Assembly: GCF_035046485.1 (NCBI RefSeq)
Contig: NC_085138.1
Coordinates: forward strand, 364,563,238 to 364,627,237
Direction of reading: 5' to 3'
Length of the DNA: 64,000 nt
Source: Aedes albopictus
Lineage: Eukaryota; Arthropoda; Insecta; Diptera; Culicidae
Below the pieces are notes generated by a model. It made no database searches and had not been told where the DNA came from. It saw nothing but the letters and a program-made list of their open reading frames with translations. Both the position numbers and the translations under genes were made by a program. Below, one piece after another: positions 47,601 through 56,476 of the stretch (position 1 is its first letter; each line of letters opens with the position of its first letter).

Positions 47601-48587
47601 AAGTCGTATTGGTTTCCAAAAATGAAAGAAACAATTTCGAAATATATTAAAAATTGTTTGAAATGTATTGTATTCTCCAAGAAGAATTTCAATAGAGACG
47701 GACCTTTGCAAATTGTAGAAAAAGGTGATTTGCCGTTTAATACTGTTCACATTGATCATTATGGACCGTTAACCTTGACAAATAGTAAATTCAAGTATGT
47801 GTTTGTAGTGGTTGATGCGTTTTCGAAGTTTCTTAAATTATATCCTTGCAAAACAACGAATACTAGTGAAGTAATAAAACATCTTAGATCATATTTTACT
47901 TGTTATTCAATTCCAGTTCAAATTGTTTCGGATCGCGGAAGTTGTTATACATCTAATAGTTTTAAAGATTTCTTATTACAATCTCAAGTGAAACACATTC
48001 TTACTGCAACTGCTTGTCCCCAATCTAACGGTCAGGTGGAAAGGTTCAATAGAGTGCTGACACCTGTTTTAGCTAAATTAGTAGATTCTACTCCAAATCG
48101 TGGTTTCACTTCTATTTTACAAGATGCTGAACATTTTATTAATAATTCTTACTGTAGATCAATAGCAAATACACCTTCACAAGTTTTATTTGGGATTACT
48201 CAGCGGTTTTCTGGCAATAGAGACGTGGAAAATGTTTTAAATGAAAACAATGAAATGAGAAGAGATTTGACAGAAATTCGTGAAAAAGCTATAGCGGTTA
48301 ACAGAGCAATTCAGCTCTATAATAAAAAGCAATATGATGCTAAATGTAAATCTGTATCAGTCTATCAAGAAGGTGATTTAGTGTATATACCGCATCATTC
48401 TAATTCCGGTGGATCGTCTAAATTAAAGCCACATTTCAAGGGGCCTTATGTAGTTAAGAAAATTCTCGCGAATAATCGTTATGTCATAGGTGACATTGAT
48501 GGATATCAACTATCTCGTTTGCCTTTTACCGGTATTTTTGATCCGGTAAATATGAAATTGTGGAAAACGGAAGTCGATCAAACATAG
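44652..48587 (+). CDS. Gag-Pol polyprotein of a Ty3/gypsy retrotransposon
   Basis: A single frame of 1311 codons starting at the ATG 44 bases after the 5' LTR. Residues 1-200 are a retrotransposon gag with a capsid-like helical region. No CCHC zinc knuckle is seen between gag and protease, which is unusual. Protease: LFDTGSP at 291-297 and ILGSDF near 362. Reverse transcriptase about 490-660 with YMDD at 628-631. RNase H from about 770 (HTDASS). Integrase: zinc-binding His near 967-972 and Cys 1002/1005; catalytic D1035, D1094 and E1130, with the standard 35-residue spacing. No chromodomain and no env. It makes the particle, copies RNA to DNA and inserts it. The intact frame suggests it may be active. 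Clade (mdg3-like?) is a guess. Confidence 0.95.
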   Translation: MEAVHSGVVIHPEYVNAMIPVFEPKIMEAKRWIRNVERFGVASGCSNGLLLNLAVMRLGKTGKLWYEMVEESIESWSSFKIKLVEWFSGAVDEADVHAELMQRAKTLDETYEDFAFDIISKAKRVRMSDSAIMKYIIQGIPHPLVRSILSTTFYQSTEELVSALRRIEGQESFRKKMNMDALKSEEDSRVAENEYQVYNSKCSEYHNGGRISNPMSRQSNVKTSGHFQMDQHRTGGQGNHTQTVKQEADFQENYVYASQKSIENHGRVSIEQVYFGIFIRFNNHLVSSDALFDTGSPICLIKNSLVPGSIQYRKLSENLYVGLNNSKLNVLGYFDTEIVVNNFIYNLQFKIVPDSTMRPMCILGSDFVTSNNLIVEYDGRSIQFASKNRLTAAQTLNLASATDGPLFEINNIEVSTDTFLKTDVDILDIGDSGTSLSDTNRIKSLFIEMYGNSDLRPDQPDIEHTMRIDLTDNRPFNFCPRRLSHSQKIEVESQIDKLLKEGIITESNSPYASRIVLVKKKDKTWRMCVDYRELNKITVKDRYPLPLIEEQLDSLKNKKYFSTLDLRNGYYHLHIDKKSQKYTAFVTHLGQFEYKRVPFGLCNAPSAFMRFINKIFQPLLRKGKIKIYMDDILIATETIEEHLEILKEVFEILNRNHLQLQLAKCSFLKTNIEYLGYKLSESGIQPSEKHIECIKKFPIPRNIHDVNKFIGLASYFRKFIANFSIIAKPLYDLLKKDKKFSFQKQQLEAFETLRDKLIADPILKIYSPNARTELHTDASSHGFGGVLMQEQSDGHLHPIMYYSQRTNSSESKLHSFELEALAVVNSIKRFHIYLQGIKFTIVTDCIALKETLKRKDINVKIARWEIFLSEYDYDIIHRNSINMKHADALSRIPEICLIENEPNSFERAIIASQIQDPEVERIRQLLETREDKNFELRNGIVYKKMKRNQLLFYVPKNMVNQILKMHHDDFGHFSTDKVYANMIKSYWFPKMKETISKYIKNCLKCIVFSKKNFNRDGPLQIVEKGDLPFNTVHIDHYGPLTLTNSKFKYVFVVVDAFSKFLKLYPCKTTNTSEVIKHLRSYFTCYSIPVQIVSDRGSCYTSNSFKDFLLQSQVKHILTATACPQSNGQVERFNRVLTPVLAKLVDSTPNRGFTSILQDAEHFINNSYCRSIANTPSQVLFGITQRFSGNRDVENVLNENNEMRRDLTEIREKAIAVNRAIQLYNKKQYDAKCKSVSVYQEGDLVYIPHHSNSGGSSKLKPHFKGPYVVKKILANNRYVIGDIDGYQLSRLPFTGIFDPVNMKLWKTEVDQT

Positions 48588-48614
48588 TACACATCGGGGG
48601 CGATGTGTTTGATC
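48576..48614 (+). promoter_or_regulatory. Stem-loop over the stop codon and G-rich tract, near the 3' LTR
   Basis: GATCAAA (48576-48582) and CACATCG (48590-48596) pair with CGATGTG and TTTGATC (48601-48614), giving a 14-bp stem with a 7-base bulge (CATAGTA, holding the TAG stop) and a GGGG loop. The G-rich tract is the best polypurine-tract candidate but ends about 27 bases before the LTR, further than usual. Confidence 0.55.
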
Positions 48615-48627
48615 AGGATGGCCGAGC

Positions 48628-48765
48628 TGTAGCAGCTAAGTCAGTCAGGTTAGCACAGGCTTAGGCACATCTAGTTAGCACAGGTTAGAATGACACTTAT
48701 TGTACCATTATCATCTGAGACACGAAATACAGCAGACGTACAACTACTTGCCGTGTCTAACTTCA
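48628..48765 (+). repeat. 3' LTR of the gypsy element
   Basis: Identical to the 5' LTR over 138 bp and followed by the duplicated CTTA. It has no AATAAA; polyadenylation signals are not evident. Confidence 0.93.
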
Positions 48766-48952
48766 CTTAGTATTTAGTGTGTAACGATGGTTTCGTTCCC
48801 TTTTTAAAAGAAATTGTATTTTATATTTTAATGCTCTTAAAATATGTTACAAAAAAGATAAAACTTTTCTTAGCGTGTTTACGCATATGTCTGCAAGTTT
48901 TTAAAAGCTTTCATTTAGCTATGCGCCACCTATGAACAATCCGAGGTACCTG

Positions 48953-49108
48953 CATGGGCGAAACTACGGATTTTAATCAGGGGGTGCACTGCCAACAAAA
49001 ATTCATTAGTTCATCCATTCATCATTCATCGCCCCATATCTCACAGCAATTCATTCAAATTCTAGGGGGTGCCTGGCACCCCCGGCACCCCCAGTAGTTT
49101 CGCCTATG
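48953..49108. mobile_element. hAT-like MITE with 8-bp target duplication
   Basis: Ends CATGGGCGAAACTAC and GTAGTTTCGCCTATG are complements with one mismatch. GGTACCTG is present directly outside both ends (48945-48952, 49109-49116). Inside are 'gggggtgc' and 'cccccggcaccccc' motifs. 156 bp, non-coding. Confidence 0.88.
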
Positions 49109-49116
49109 GGTACCTG

Positions 49117-51615
49117 CGATTCAAAAAGGCATGAAGAAAATTATAACATTTTAAACTTGTGCAGGTCTACATTTAGGCGCATCAGCTTGCTACTCGAATT
49201 CCTATGAAAATGGAAAATTCCGTCCAGAAATTGCGCAGTAGAGAAAAATTTGAACTGAGTACAGAGCTAAATTCTCAATAATCCATTTTCCAATCCGCGT
49301 ATACTTTGTAAGCTCTCAGTACATGATCGTATGGGAAATTGCGTCGTAAACTGAAATAACTAATCAATTCAAACGCGATCGACCATCATTTCTGGTGGAG
49401 TTCTCAACTAGTAAAGTTCATAAAAATCAAAAGTGGTGAATATTACTCTATCGATATTTTTATCGATAAGTCGAGCAGTTTTAAAATTAAACTCGAAGTA
49501 TGAACGCGAATTGGATTAAAATTTAAAAAGTGAATTAATATGAAATATCTCCTAGTTCTTTTTTTGAGTTCTATTAGATTTTTTCTAGTGAAAAAGATCA
49601 AAGTCTACACTGTGCCTTTGTGTAAGACTTAAATAAAGTAAGCTTTTATTCGACCTACTAGTGAAGATTAGTGATTGAATACCACGTTGTTTAGGCCAAG
49701 CCCAACCAACGAGGGCGGTTAGTGTGGGCCGCGTCGGACTAGTGTTGGCCAGTTCCTGTCCGCATCGGCCATCGTGAGTCATTTTTGGATCCGTTTCGCG
49801 CCGGTTAAGAGTCGGTCTGAAGTTCATCTGTGGAGACCGAGGACGTTGGGAGACCCCACCCACCGGTTGACCACGTGGGTACCCGCGAAACTGGACTCAG
49901 GCCTCCAGGACGCCCTTCGAGCCACCGCCAAACTACGTTTGGACATTTTTCGAACTGCTCGATAAGAAGTCGAGTCCCACAAGCAAGGTGCTTGAGTGTC
50001 CACTTCCGGTAAGTCGCCGAATCGGAATCCCGTCTAGACAAACCTGTGCGATCAGAGCCTCGTCAATTGGCTCGGTACTCCACCGTTTCCGGGGACATCT
50101 CTACCCCGACGATTTCGCACATCCGGGACTGATTCGACCTTCGGAATCCGCCTCGCACCTCAGAATCGGTACTCGACGTGGGATTAGCTGTGGTGAGTAG
50201 ACTGCCAGCTCGTAGCTACGTTGGACTTCGAGGGACCTAGGCCCGCCGAACAAGGTCAGACCTTTTTTATTGTGCACGAAGAATATTTTTCCCTAGGGGA
50301 AGCTTACCTAAAATAGAATAATTAAATTAGATCCTTTGGTGACGTCACAAACACAGAAATGCGCAACCCTCAATAAAGTAATTTGTTTTGATCATTAGTT
50401 GAAACTTGTAAAACTCAAAACAAGACTGCTTTCCTAGTTTTCAACAAAATTTCGTAAATTGATTAGCATTTCCTACTTCTAGTTTAGTTGAACTGTTTCT
50501 TTTTTCCGCGCGCTAAGTTTTGTGACCCATATTGAGTTGATTTTTAGTTTAGCCGAGACACACTCCTTGATCGATCGTGTGATTGAGGCGTATTGAGTTA
50601 GTGTGGTTTGAAATTGGATTGATTTAGCTTCGGTTGGTTCGTTCAAATTGTAGTTTTAGCATTCTGGAAATACTATAACCTGCCCTGAGGCAAGTAATCT
50701 CATGCCGGGATTGGATCTCAGCCTACGGCCCTTCTAATTTAGAAGGTGGCGCTTAAGCCGCAGACTGTTGTAACAGACTAAAACGTTACAAGTGCATGTC
50801 GTACTACTCCATTGTCATTGAGAGGCAATGAAGCATCGATTTCTGTACAGATCTTGTTTTGTTTCCTCAGAGGTTCGAGAAATCGAATGTGATGAAAAAG
50901 TACCGTTTTCACAGGGAAATAAATCCCAGCGAAAGTGCGCCCTTAATCACACATAATCGATTCTATTTGTGAGAAAAACAAAACGGTAGAACTGATATTT
51001 GTCCATGCATCGGAACTCTGGCTTCGTCCGTGTCTTGCTCCTAGTTTAGTCCCAGGACAACATTGAAAAACCCGGGGCTTTAGGCTAGTTGCAAAACGCT
51101 GTCAAACTAGAGAATGTGTTCGGTAATAAGAATTCACGTGAGTCCTTGTATCACCAGTATTCATCAGTCCTTAGTAGGTTATTACGCAATTAGATACGCA
51201 AAGCATGTTTGTTTTCCTTACATCAAATGTAGTCTCGGCGAGGACAAACCGAGTCTTTAACTATCCGTAAGGCAGAATAAATGCAATTTTAGAAACTGTC
51301 ACTAGTAACAAGGGCTTTGTACCATGAATCCTTATTACCAAAACGCATTACCCTAGCTTAACATGCTGGATGTCACCAGGGTTCAGTTTGGTAGATCTTG
51401 CTCCGTAACGCAACCCAAAAGGGAGATCTACCCACGTTACGGGCTCCGTCAAAGATCGAGCATGTTTTAAACCCCCTCAACCATTCATCCCTCAGCACGG
51501 ATCGCCTGACACCTTGGATTGGGGTTCCCTGTTTGGTTGACTTTTACCCCCGGAACAGGGGGTCCGTAGTGCTATTCTAAGCCGGCAACTACACGGGCAA
51601 TACGTTTTACCACAT
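49117..51615. other. Unassigned region, possibly a retroelement leader and 3' UTR piece
   Basis: 49600-50230 is GC-richer. It has AATAAA at about 49631 and donor-like sites CCG|GTAAGT (about 50008) and GTG|GTGAGT (about 50192), as in the leader of an LTR element or a spliced non-coding exon. 50690-50800 and 51340-51600 are further compact blocks ('ccccggaacagggggtccg') that look like TE 3' UTR. No frame here has a domain. Confidence 0.35.
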
Positions 51616-51617
51616 AC

Positions 51618-52336
51618 GTTTTTGCCTTTCTCGTACACCAAGGTGTACCGAAAGGCTATATGTTCACTCCAAAAATGAAATTTTGATAAAACCCCCGGAG
51701 GGCCAAGTCTTATATACCAATCGACTTAACTCGACGAGTTGAGATGATGTCTGTGTGTATGTATGTGTGTGCGTGTGTATGTGTGTATGTGTACAAAAAG
51801 GTCACCTCATTTTGGATAGTAAATATCATCCGATTTCAACGCTTTTATTTTCAATCGACGCGGAATATTGTCCCATTGTTTCCTATTGAAAATGGTTTGA
51901 ATCGGTTCAGCCGTTCCGGAGTAATGGCCATTTAGGTGTTCCGGACCGGTACCCCAGGAAGGGACCAGATATGAAATTGCAACAAACCCATGCATGCGAC
52001 CCATCTAACCACGGCATTTTTGATTATCTGACGAACGGTAAGCAGGAAAATAGTCGCAGATTATATCTGAACCGAAAGTGTTCCGGAACCGGTTCTGGGT
52101 GTCCCACCGGAAGTGGCCAAATATAAAAGTGAACCAAACCCATGCATGCGACACATCAAATTGCAGCTTTTTGTATAACCTGATGAACGGTAGACAGGAA
52201 AATAGTCTCGGACCATATCTAAACCGGTAGCATACCGGAACCGGTTCCGGGTGTCCCACTGTAAGTGGCCAAATGTAAAAGTGAAACAAACCCATGCATA
52301 CGACACACCAAATCACCGCTTTTTATGTATCCTGAT
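51618..52336 (+). repeat. Hairpin-capped tandem repeat element, copy 3
   Basis: Cap GCCTTTCTCGTACACC, AA, GGTGTACCGAAAGGC folds into a hairpin. A (GT/GTAT)n microsatellite follows at about 51745-51800. The body has units of about 120 bp with 'ccggaaccggttccgggtgt', 'cccatgcatgcgacacatca' and 'cctgatgaacggtagacagg', inverted relative to the units at 12.1-13.4 kb. The RTE element starts where the last unit is cut (about 52337). Confidence 0.75.
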
Positions 52337-52783
52337 GGCACGGTAAAGGCTGGGTATGCTGCGCAATTCAGATCCCATTGTGATCCACTAGCCTCTGCCC
52401 AGCAACTCCTATCCCTACCTCCACGCGGTACCGGCCGGAAACTATGAGCAACCTTAGGGAAGATCGGGTAACCAACCCCGGGGGGAACTTTGGTCGTAGG
52501 CTGACAGGGAAGGGGGGGGGGGGTTTGCTTCGGCAAACCTGAGCGTCTGTTCTCCAAGAGGAGCGGCTCACAACAGCGTCTGATCCCCATGTAAGGGGCG
52601 GCTGATCTACGTCTGAGTGCCAGGGAAGGACTCTAAGCTCAGCTGTGCACTATGGTCCTCCGGAAAGTAGGGGGTTGGTGTCAGGCCCTACGAGCCAGCC
52701 GTAAAAAACCATTGTAACGGAAAATCAGCAACAGAATAATACGAACCGAGACCAACGGCAACGACCCCAACGAAAAAAAAAGG

Positions 52784-54848
52784 ACTTGCGATTGGAAACT
52801 CGGTACGTGGATCTGCCGATCTCTAAACTTCATTGGGAGCACCCGCATACTCGCCGACCTACTGAAGGACCGCGGGTTCGGCATCGTAGCGCTGCAGGAG
52901 ATGTGTTGGACAGGATCCATGGTGCGAACGTCTAGAGGTAATCATACCATCTACCAGAGCTGCGTCAACACACGCGAGCTGGGTACAGCTTTCATCGTGA
53001 TGGGTAATCTGCAGAGGCGCATGACCAATCAACGAAGGAATGTGCAAGTTGAGGATCAAGGGCAGATTCTTCAACTTCAGCATAATAAACGTGCACAGCC
53101 CACACTCCGGAAGTACTGATGATGACAAGGACGCATTTTACGCGCAGCTCGAACGCGAGTACGATCGCTACCCAAGCCACGACGTCAAGATCATCATAGG
53201 AGATTTGAACGCTCAGGTATGCCAGGGGGAGGAATTCAGACCAACGACTGGTAAGTTCAGCGCCCACCAGCAGACGAACGAAGACGGCCTACGACTCATT
53301 AATTTCGCCGTCTCCAAAAATATGGCCATACATATCACCTTTTTCCAACACAGCCTCCCTTATCGTTACACCTGGAGATCACCACAGCAGACGGAATCTC
53401 AAATCGACCACGTTATGATTGACGGACGGCACTTCTCCGAAATTATCGACGTCAGGACCTATCGTGGCGCCAACACCGACTCCAACCACTATCTGGTGAT
53501 GGTCAAACTGCGCCCAAAATTCTCCGTCATCAACAATGTACGGTACCGGCGACCGCCACGGTACAACCTAGAGCGACTGAAGCAACCGGATGTCGCCTCA
53601 GCATACGCGCAGAATCTCGAAGCCGCGTTGCCAGACAAGGGCGAGCTCGAAGAGGCTCCTCTAGTGAACTGCTGGAGTACAGTGAAAGCAGCCATCAACG
53701 ACGCACCCGAGAGCACCATCGGGTACGTGGAACGGAATCGACGGAACGAATGGTTCGACGAAGGGTGCAGAAAGGTTTTGGAGGAGAAGAACGCAGCGCG
53801 GGCGGTAATGGTGCAGCAAGGGACCCGACAGAACGTGGAACGTTCCAAACAGAAGCGGAAACAGCAGACCCGTCTCTTTCGGGAGAAAAAGCGCCGCCTG
53901 GAAGAAGCGGAGTGTGAAGAAATGGAACTGCTGGGCCGTTCTCAAGAAACACGGAAGTTCTATCAGAAGCTCAACGCCTCCCGAAACGGCTTCGTGTCGC
54001 GAGCCGAAATGTGCAGGGATAAGGACGGAGGCCTCTTGATGGACGGACGTGAGGTGATCGAAAGGGGGAAGCAGCACTTCGATCAGCACCTGAACGGCGT
54101 GGACAACGTGGGCACGGGAGACAACGGCAACGGAGGAAACGGCGACACCAGGGCAGCGGAGGACGAAAATGAACCAACTCCCACGCTGAGGGAAGTTAAG
54201 GATCATTCACCAGCTCAAAACCGACAAAGCAGTTGGTAAGAATGGTATCGCAACAGAACTCATCAAAATGGGCCCAGAAAAGTTGGCCACCTGTCTGCAT
54301 CGGCTGATAGTTAGGATCTGGGAAAACGAACAGCTTCATCTTTCGTCGTCTGTCACGTAAAGCAAATCCTCCAGAAATGCCGTGAATACCAGGTCTCAAC
54401 GCATCACCTGTTCATCGACTTCAAAGCGGCATACGACAGTATCGACCGCGCAGAGCTATGAAAAATCATGGACGAAAACGGCTTTCCTGGGAAGCTGACT
54501 AGACTGATTAAAACAGCGATGGTTGGTGTGCAAAACTGCGTAAGGGTTTCGAGTCAATTATCCAGTTCATTCGAATCTCGCCGGGGACTGCGACAAGGTG
54601 ATGGACTCTCATGCCTACTCTCCAACATCGCTCTGGAAGGTGTGATGCGACGAGCCGGGCTCAACAGCTGGAAAACGATTTTCACAAAATCCGGTCAATT
54701 TGTGTGCTTTGCGGACGACATGGACATTATCGCCAGAACATTTGAAACGGTGGCAAAGCTGTACACCCGCCTGAAAAGCGAAGCAGTAAAGGTCAGACTG
54801 CTGGTGAATGCCTCAAAAACAAAGTACATGCTGGTAGGCGGCACCTAA
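52784..54848 (+). pseudogene. RTE-like endonuclease / reverse transcriptase, frameshifted
   Basis: Frame 1 (about 52784-53040) reads LGTWICRSLNFIGSTRILAD and GIVALQEMCWTGS, the start of an AP-like endonuclease. After a frameshift near 53040, the frame to 54239 continues with NVHSPH, IIIGDLNAQ and SQIDHVMID. The expected SDH catalytic motif reads SNHYLV. A coiled, charged linker follows. A second shift near 54195 leads into the reverse transcriptase: TGLRQGDGLS-like RRGLRQGDGLS and the catalytic VCFADDMDIIART (54468-54848). The protein would nick DNA and prime cDNA synthesis. Frameshifts, stops and the SNH change make it dead. Confidence 0.88.
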
Positions 54849-55510
54849 CACGACCGGATTACGATAGACGGGGATACCTTTGAGGTGGTGGAAGAATTCG
54901 TTTACTTCGGATCCTTGCTGACGGCTGATAGTTGGGCCTACTGTGGGTTCCAGAAGAAACTGCGGTCGAAAAAGCTTCACCCACGCACCATGTCTCTCTC
55001 TCTTCTTGGCGTAACGTCCTCATTGGGACAAAGCCTGCTTCTCAGCTTAGTGTTCTATGAGCACTTCCACAGTTATTAACTGAGAGCTTCCTCTGCCAAT
55101 GACCATTTTGCATGCGTATATCGTGTGGCAGGCACGAAGATACTCCATGCCCAAGGAAGTCAAGGAAATTTCCTTTACGAAAAGATCCTGGACCAACCGG
55201 GAATCGAACCCGTCACCCTCAGCATGGTCATGCTGAATACCCGTGCGTTTACCGCCTCGGGCCCTGTACAAAACGCTAATAAGACCGGTGGTTCTCTATT
55301 GATACGAGACATGAACCATGCTCGAAGAGGACCTGCAAGCAATCGGAGTTTTCGAGCGACACGTGTGTGCTAAGGACGATCTTCGGCGGTGTGCAGGAGA
55401 ACGATGTGTGGTGGAGAAGGATGAACCACGAGCTCGCTGTACTTTACGGCGAACCCAGCATTCAGAAGGTGGTCAAAGCCGGAAGGATACGATGGGCAGG
55501 GCATGTTGCA
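54849..55510 (+). pseudogene. RTE-like ORF, C-terminal part, split by a SINE
   Basis: 54885-54990 reads VVEEFVYFGSLLTAD, typical of the RTE region after the catalytic core. After the SINE, 55266-55510 reads YKTLIRPVVLY (with stops), MLEEDLQAIGVFERHV, TIFGGVQENDVW, MNHELAVLYGEPSIQKVVKA and GRIRWAGHVA, the conserved RTE C-terminus. One frameshift lies near 55370. The next residues (MPDN...) appear only at 58120. Confidence 0.85.
54991..55262 (-). mobile_element. tRNA-derived SINE (GA-tailed family) inside the RTE element
   Basis: Full-length minus-strand copy: the tail reads TCTCTCTCTCTTCTTGGCG at the left, and at the right GGAATCGAACC (B-box complement) and CGTTTACCGCCTCGG (A-box complement). 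It interrupts the RTE reading frame between LHPRTM and YKTLIRP. The duplication is unclear, probably blurred by mutation. Confidence 0.9.
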
Positions 55511-55521
55511 TTTAGCCCTTT

Positions 55522-56476
55522 CCAAGTAACAATTCCATCGCTGATTGGTTTTGTTTGATTTTTATTAATGTTTTATCACAGTAATAATTAAAACTCACAG
55601 TTTTATGACTGCTTTTATGAAAACCATTAATAAAATGTTTTATAGTATACTTGAAGATATCCATAAAGACAGATTTTAAGAGTAAACAAAACTTTCCGAT
55701 ATGTAAACCTTCTGGCAATCATTATTACCGCAATAAAACTGTTGAAACTCTCAACAGATGGCGGTCCGTTCGATTAGTAACGACATCTGTTGGTGGAAAA
55801 GCAGAAACTACGACACCGCTAGGTTTATTGCGGTCATCATAAAAGTAAACTTGCTTTCGTTTTATTTTCGCTGATTATGGTCATCGCCATATTGAAGAAT
55901 TAGCTTACGTGAATGAAAAATAGTTAATTTTGCTTAAATTAGCAATGAATTGGTAGTTTGCAACCATTTTCATAACATGCTCACATAAATAAACTCTCTC
56001 TGCTGAGTGTTCTTGTGATTCGGGATAGTTTTACTAAATTCACAAATTGATTTATTTCATTCCAAGATGATAATATTCACTATTTTCGAAGCGCATTAAT
56101 TTTATGATTCTGCAACCCCAATATTCACGGTAAATTCGAATGCGCATAAGCCTACCAGCACAATAACTACTAAAATACTACTTTTAAATAATCGCTTTCT
56201 ACTTACGAATGATGTATCCTCCTGAACTTGACGTGCCATCGAAGAAGCTTCTTTTTATCTTGAGCTGTCATAGTTTTTGTTGAAAAAAAACAACAACAAT
56301 CGAGAATGGGAAATATTTCAACTAGGTTTTAAAACGGGTTTATTGCTACTCTTAATGCGGTTTGCAAAACCACTCCAAGAGTGGTCCACTTAGCCGGAAG
56401 ATACTCTTAAAGAGGTTATCAAGAGGTTTTGATGTATGATTCAGTTTTATTGCAAGTTTTATAAAATTAGTCATGA
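55522..56476. other. Left part of the inserted element, non-coding
   Basis: AT-rich, no domain. Begins CCAAGTAACA, matched by TGTTACTTGG at 57821-57830. The frame at 55651-55842 is not supported. Confidence 0.45.

Larger units (their letters stand above)
44471..48765 (+). mobile_element. Complete Ty3/gypsy LTR retrotransposon, recent insertion
   Basis: Two LTRs of 138 bp, both TG...CA and identical by reading, bracket one gag-pol frame. CTTA is duplicated on both sides (44467-44470, 48766-48769). The element lies inside the decayed R1 copy on the opposite strand. Identical LTRs and an intact frame point to a very recent insertion. Total length is 4295 bp. Confidence 0.95.
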
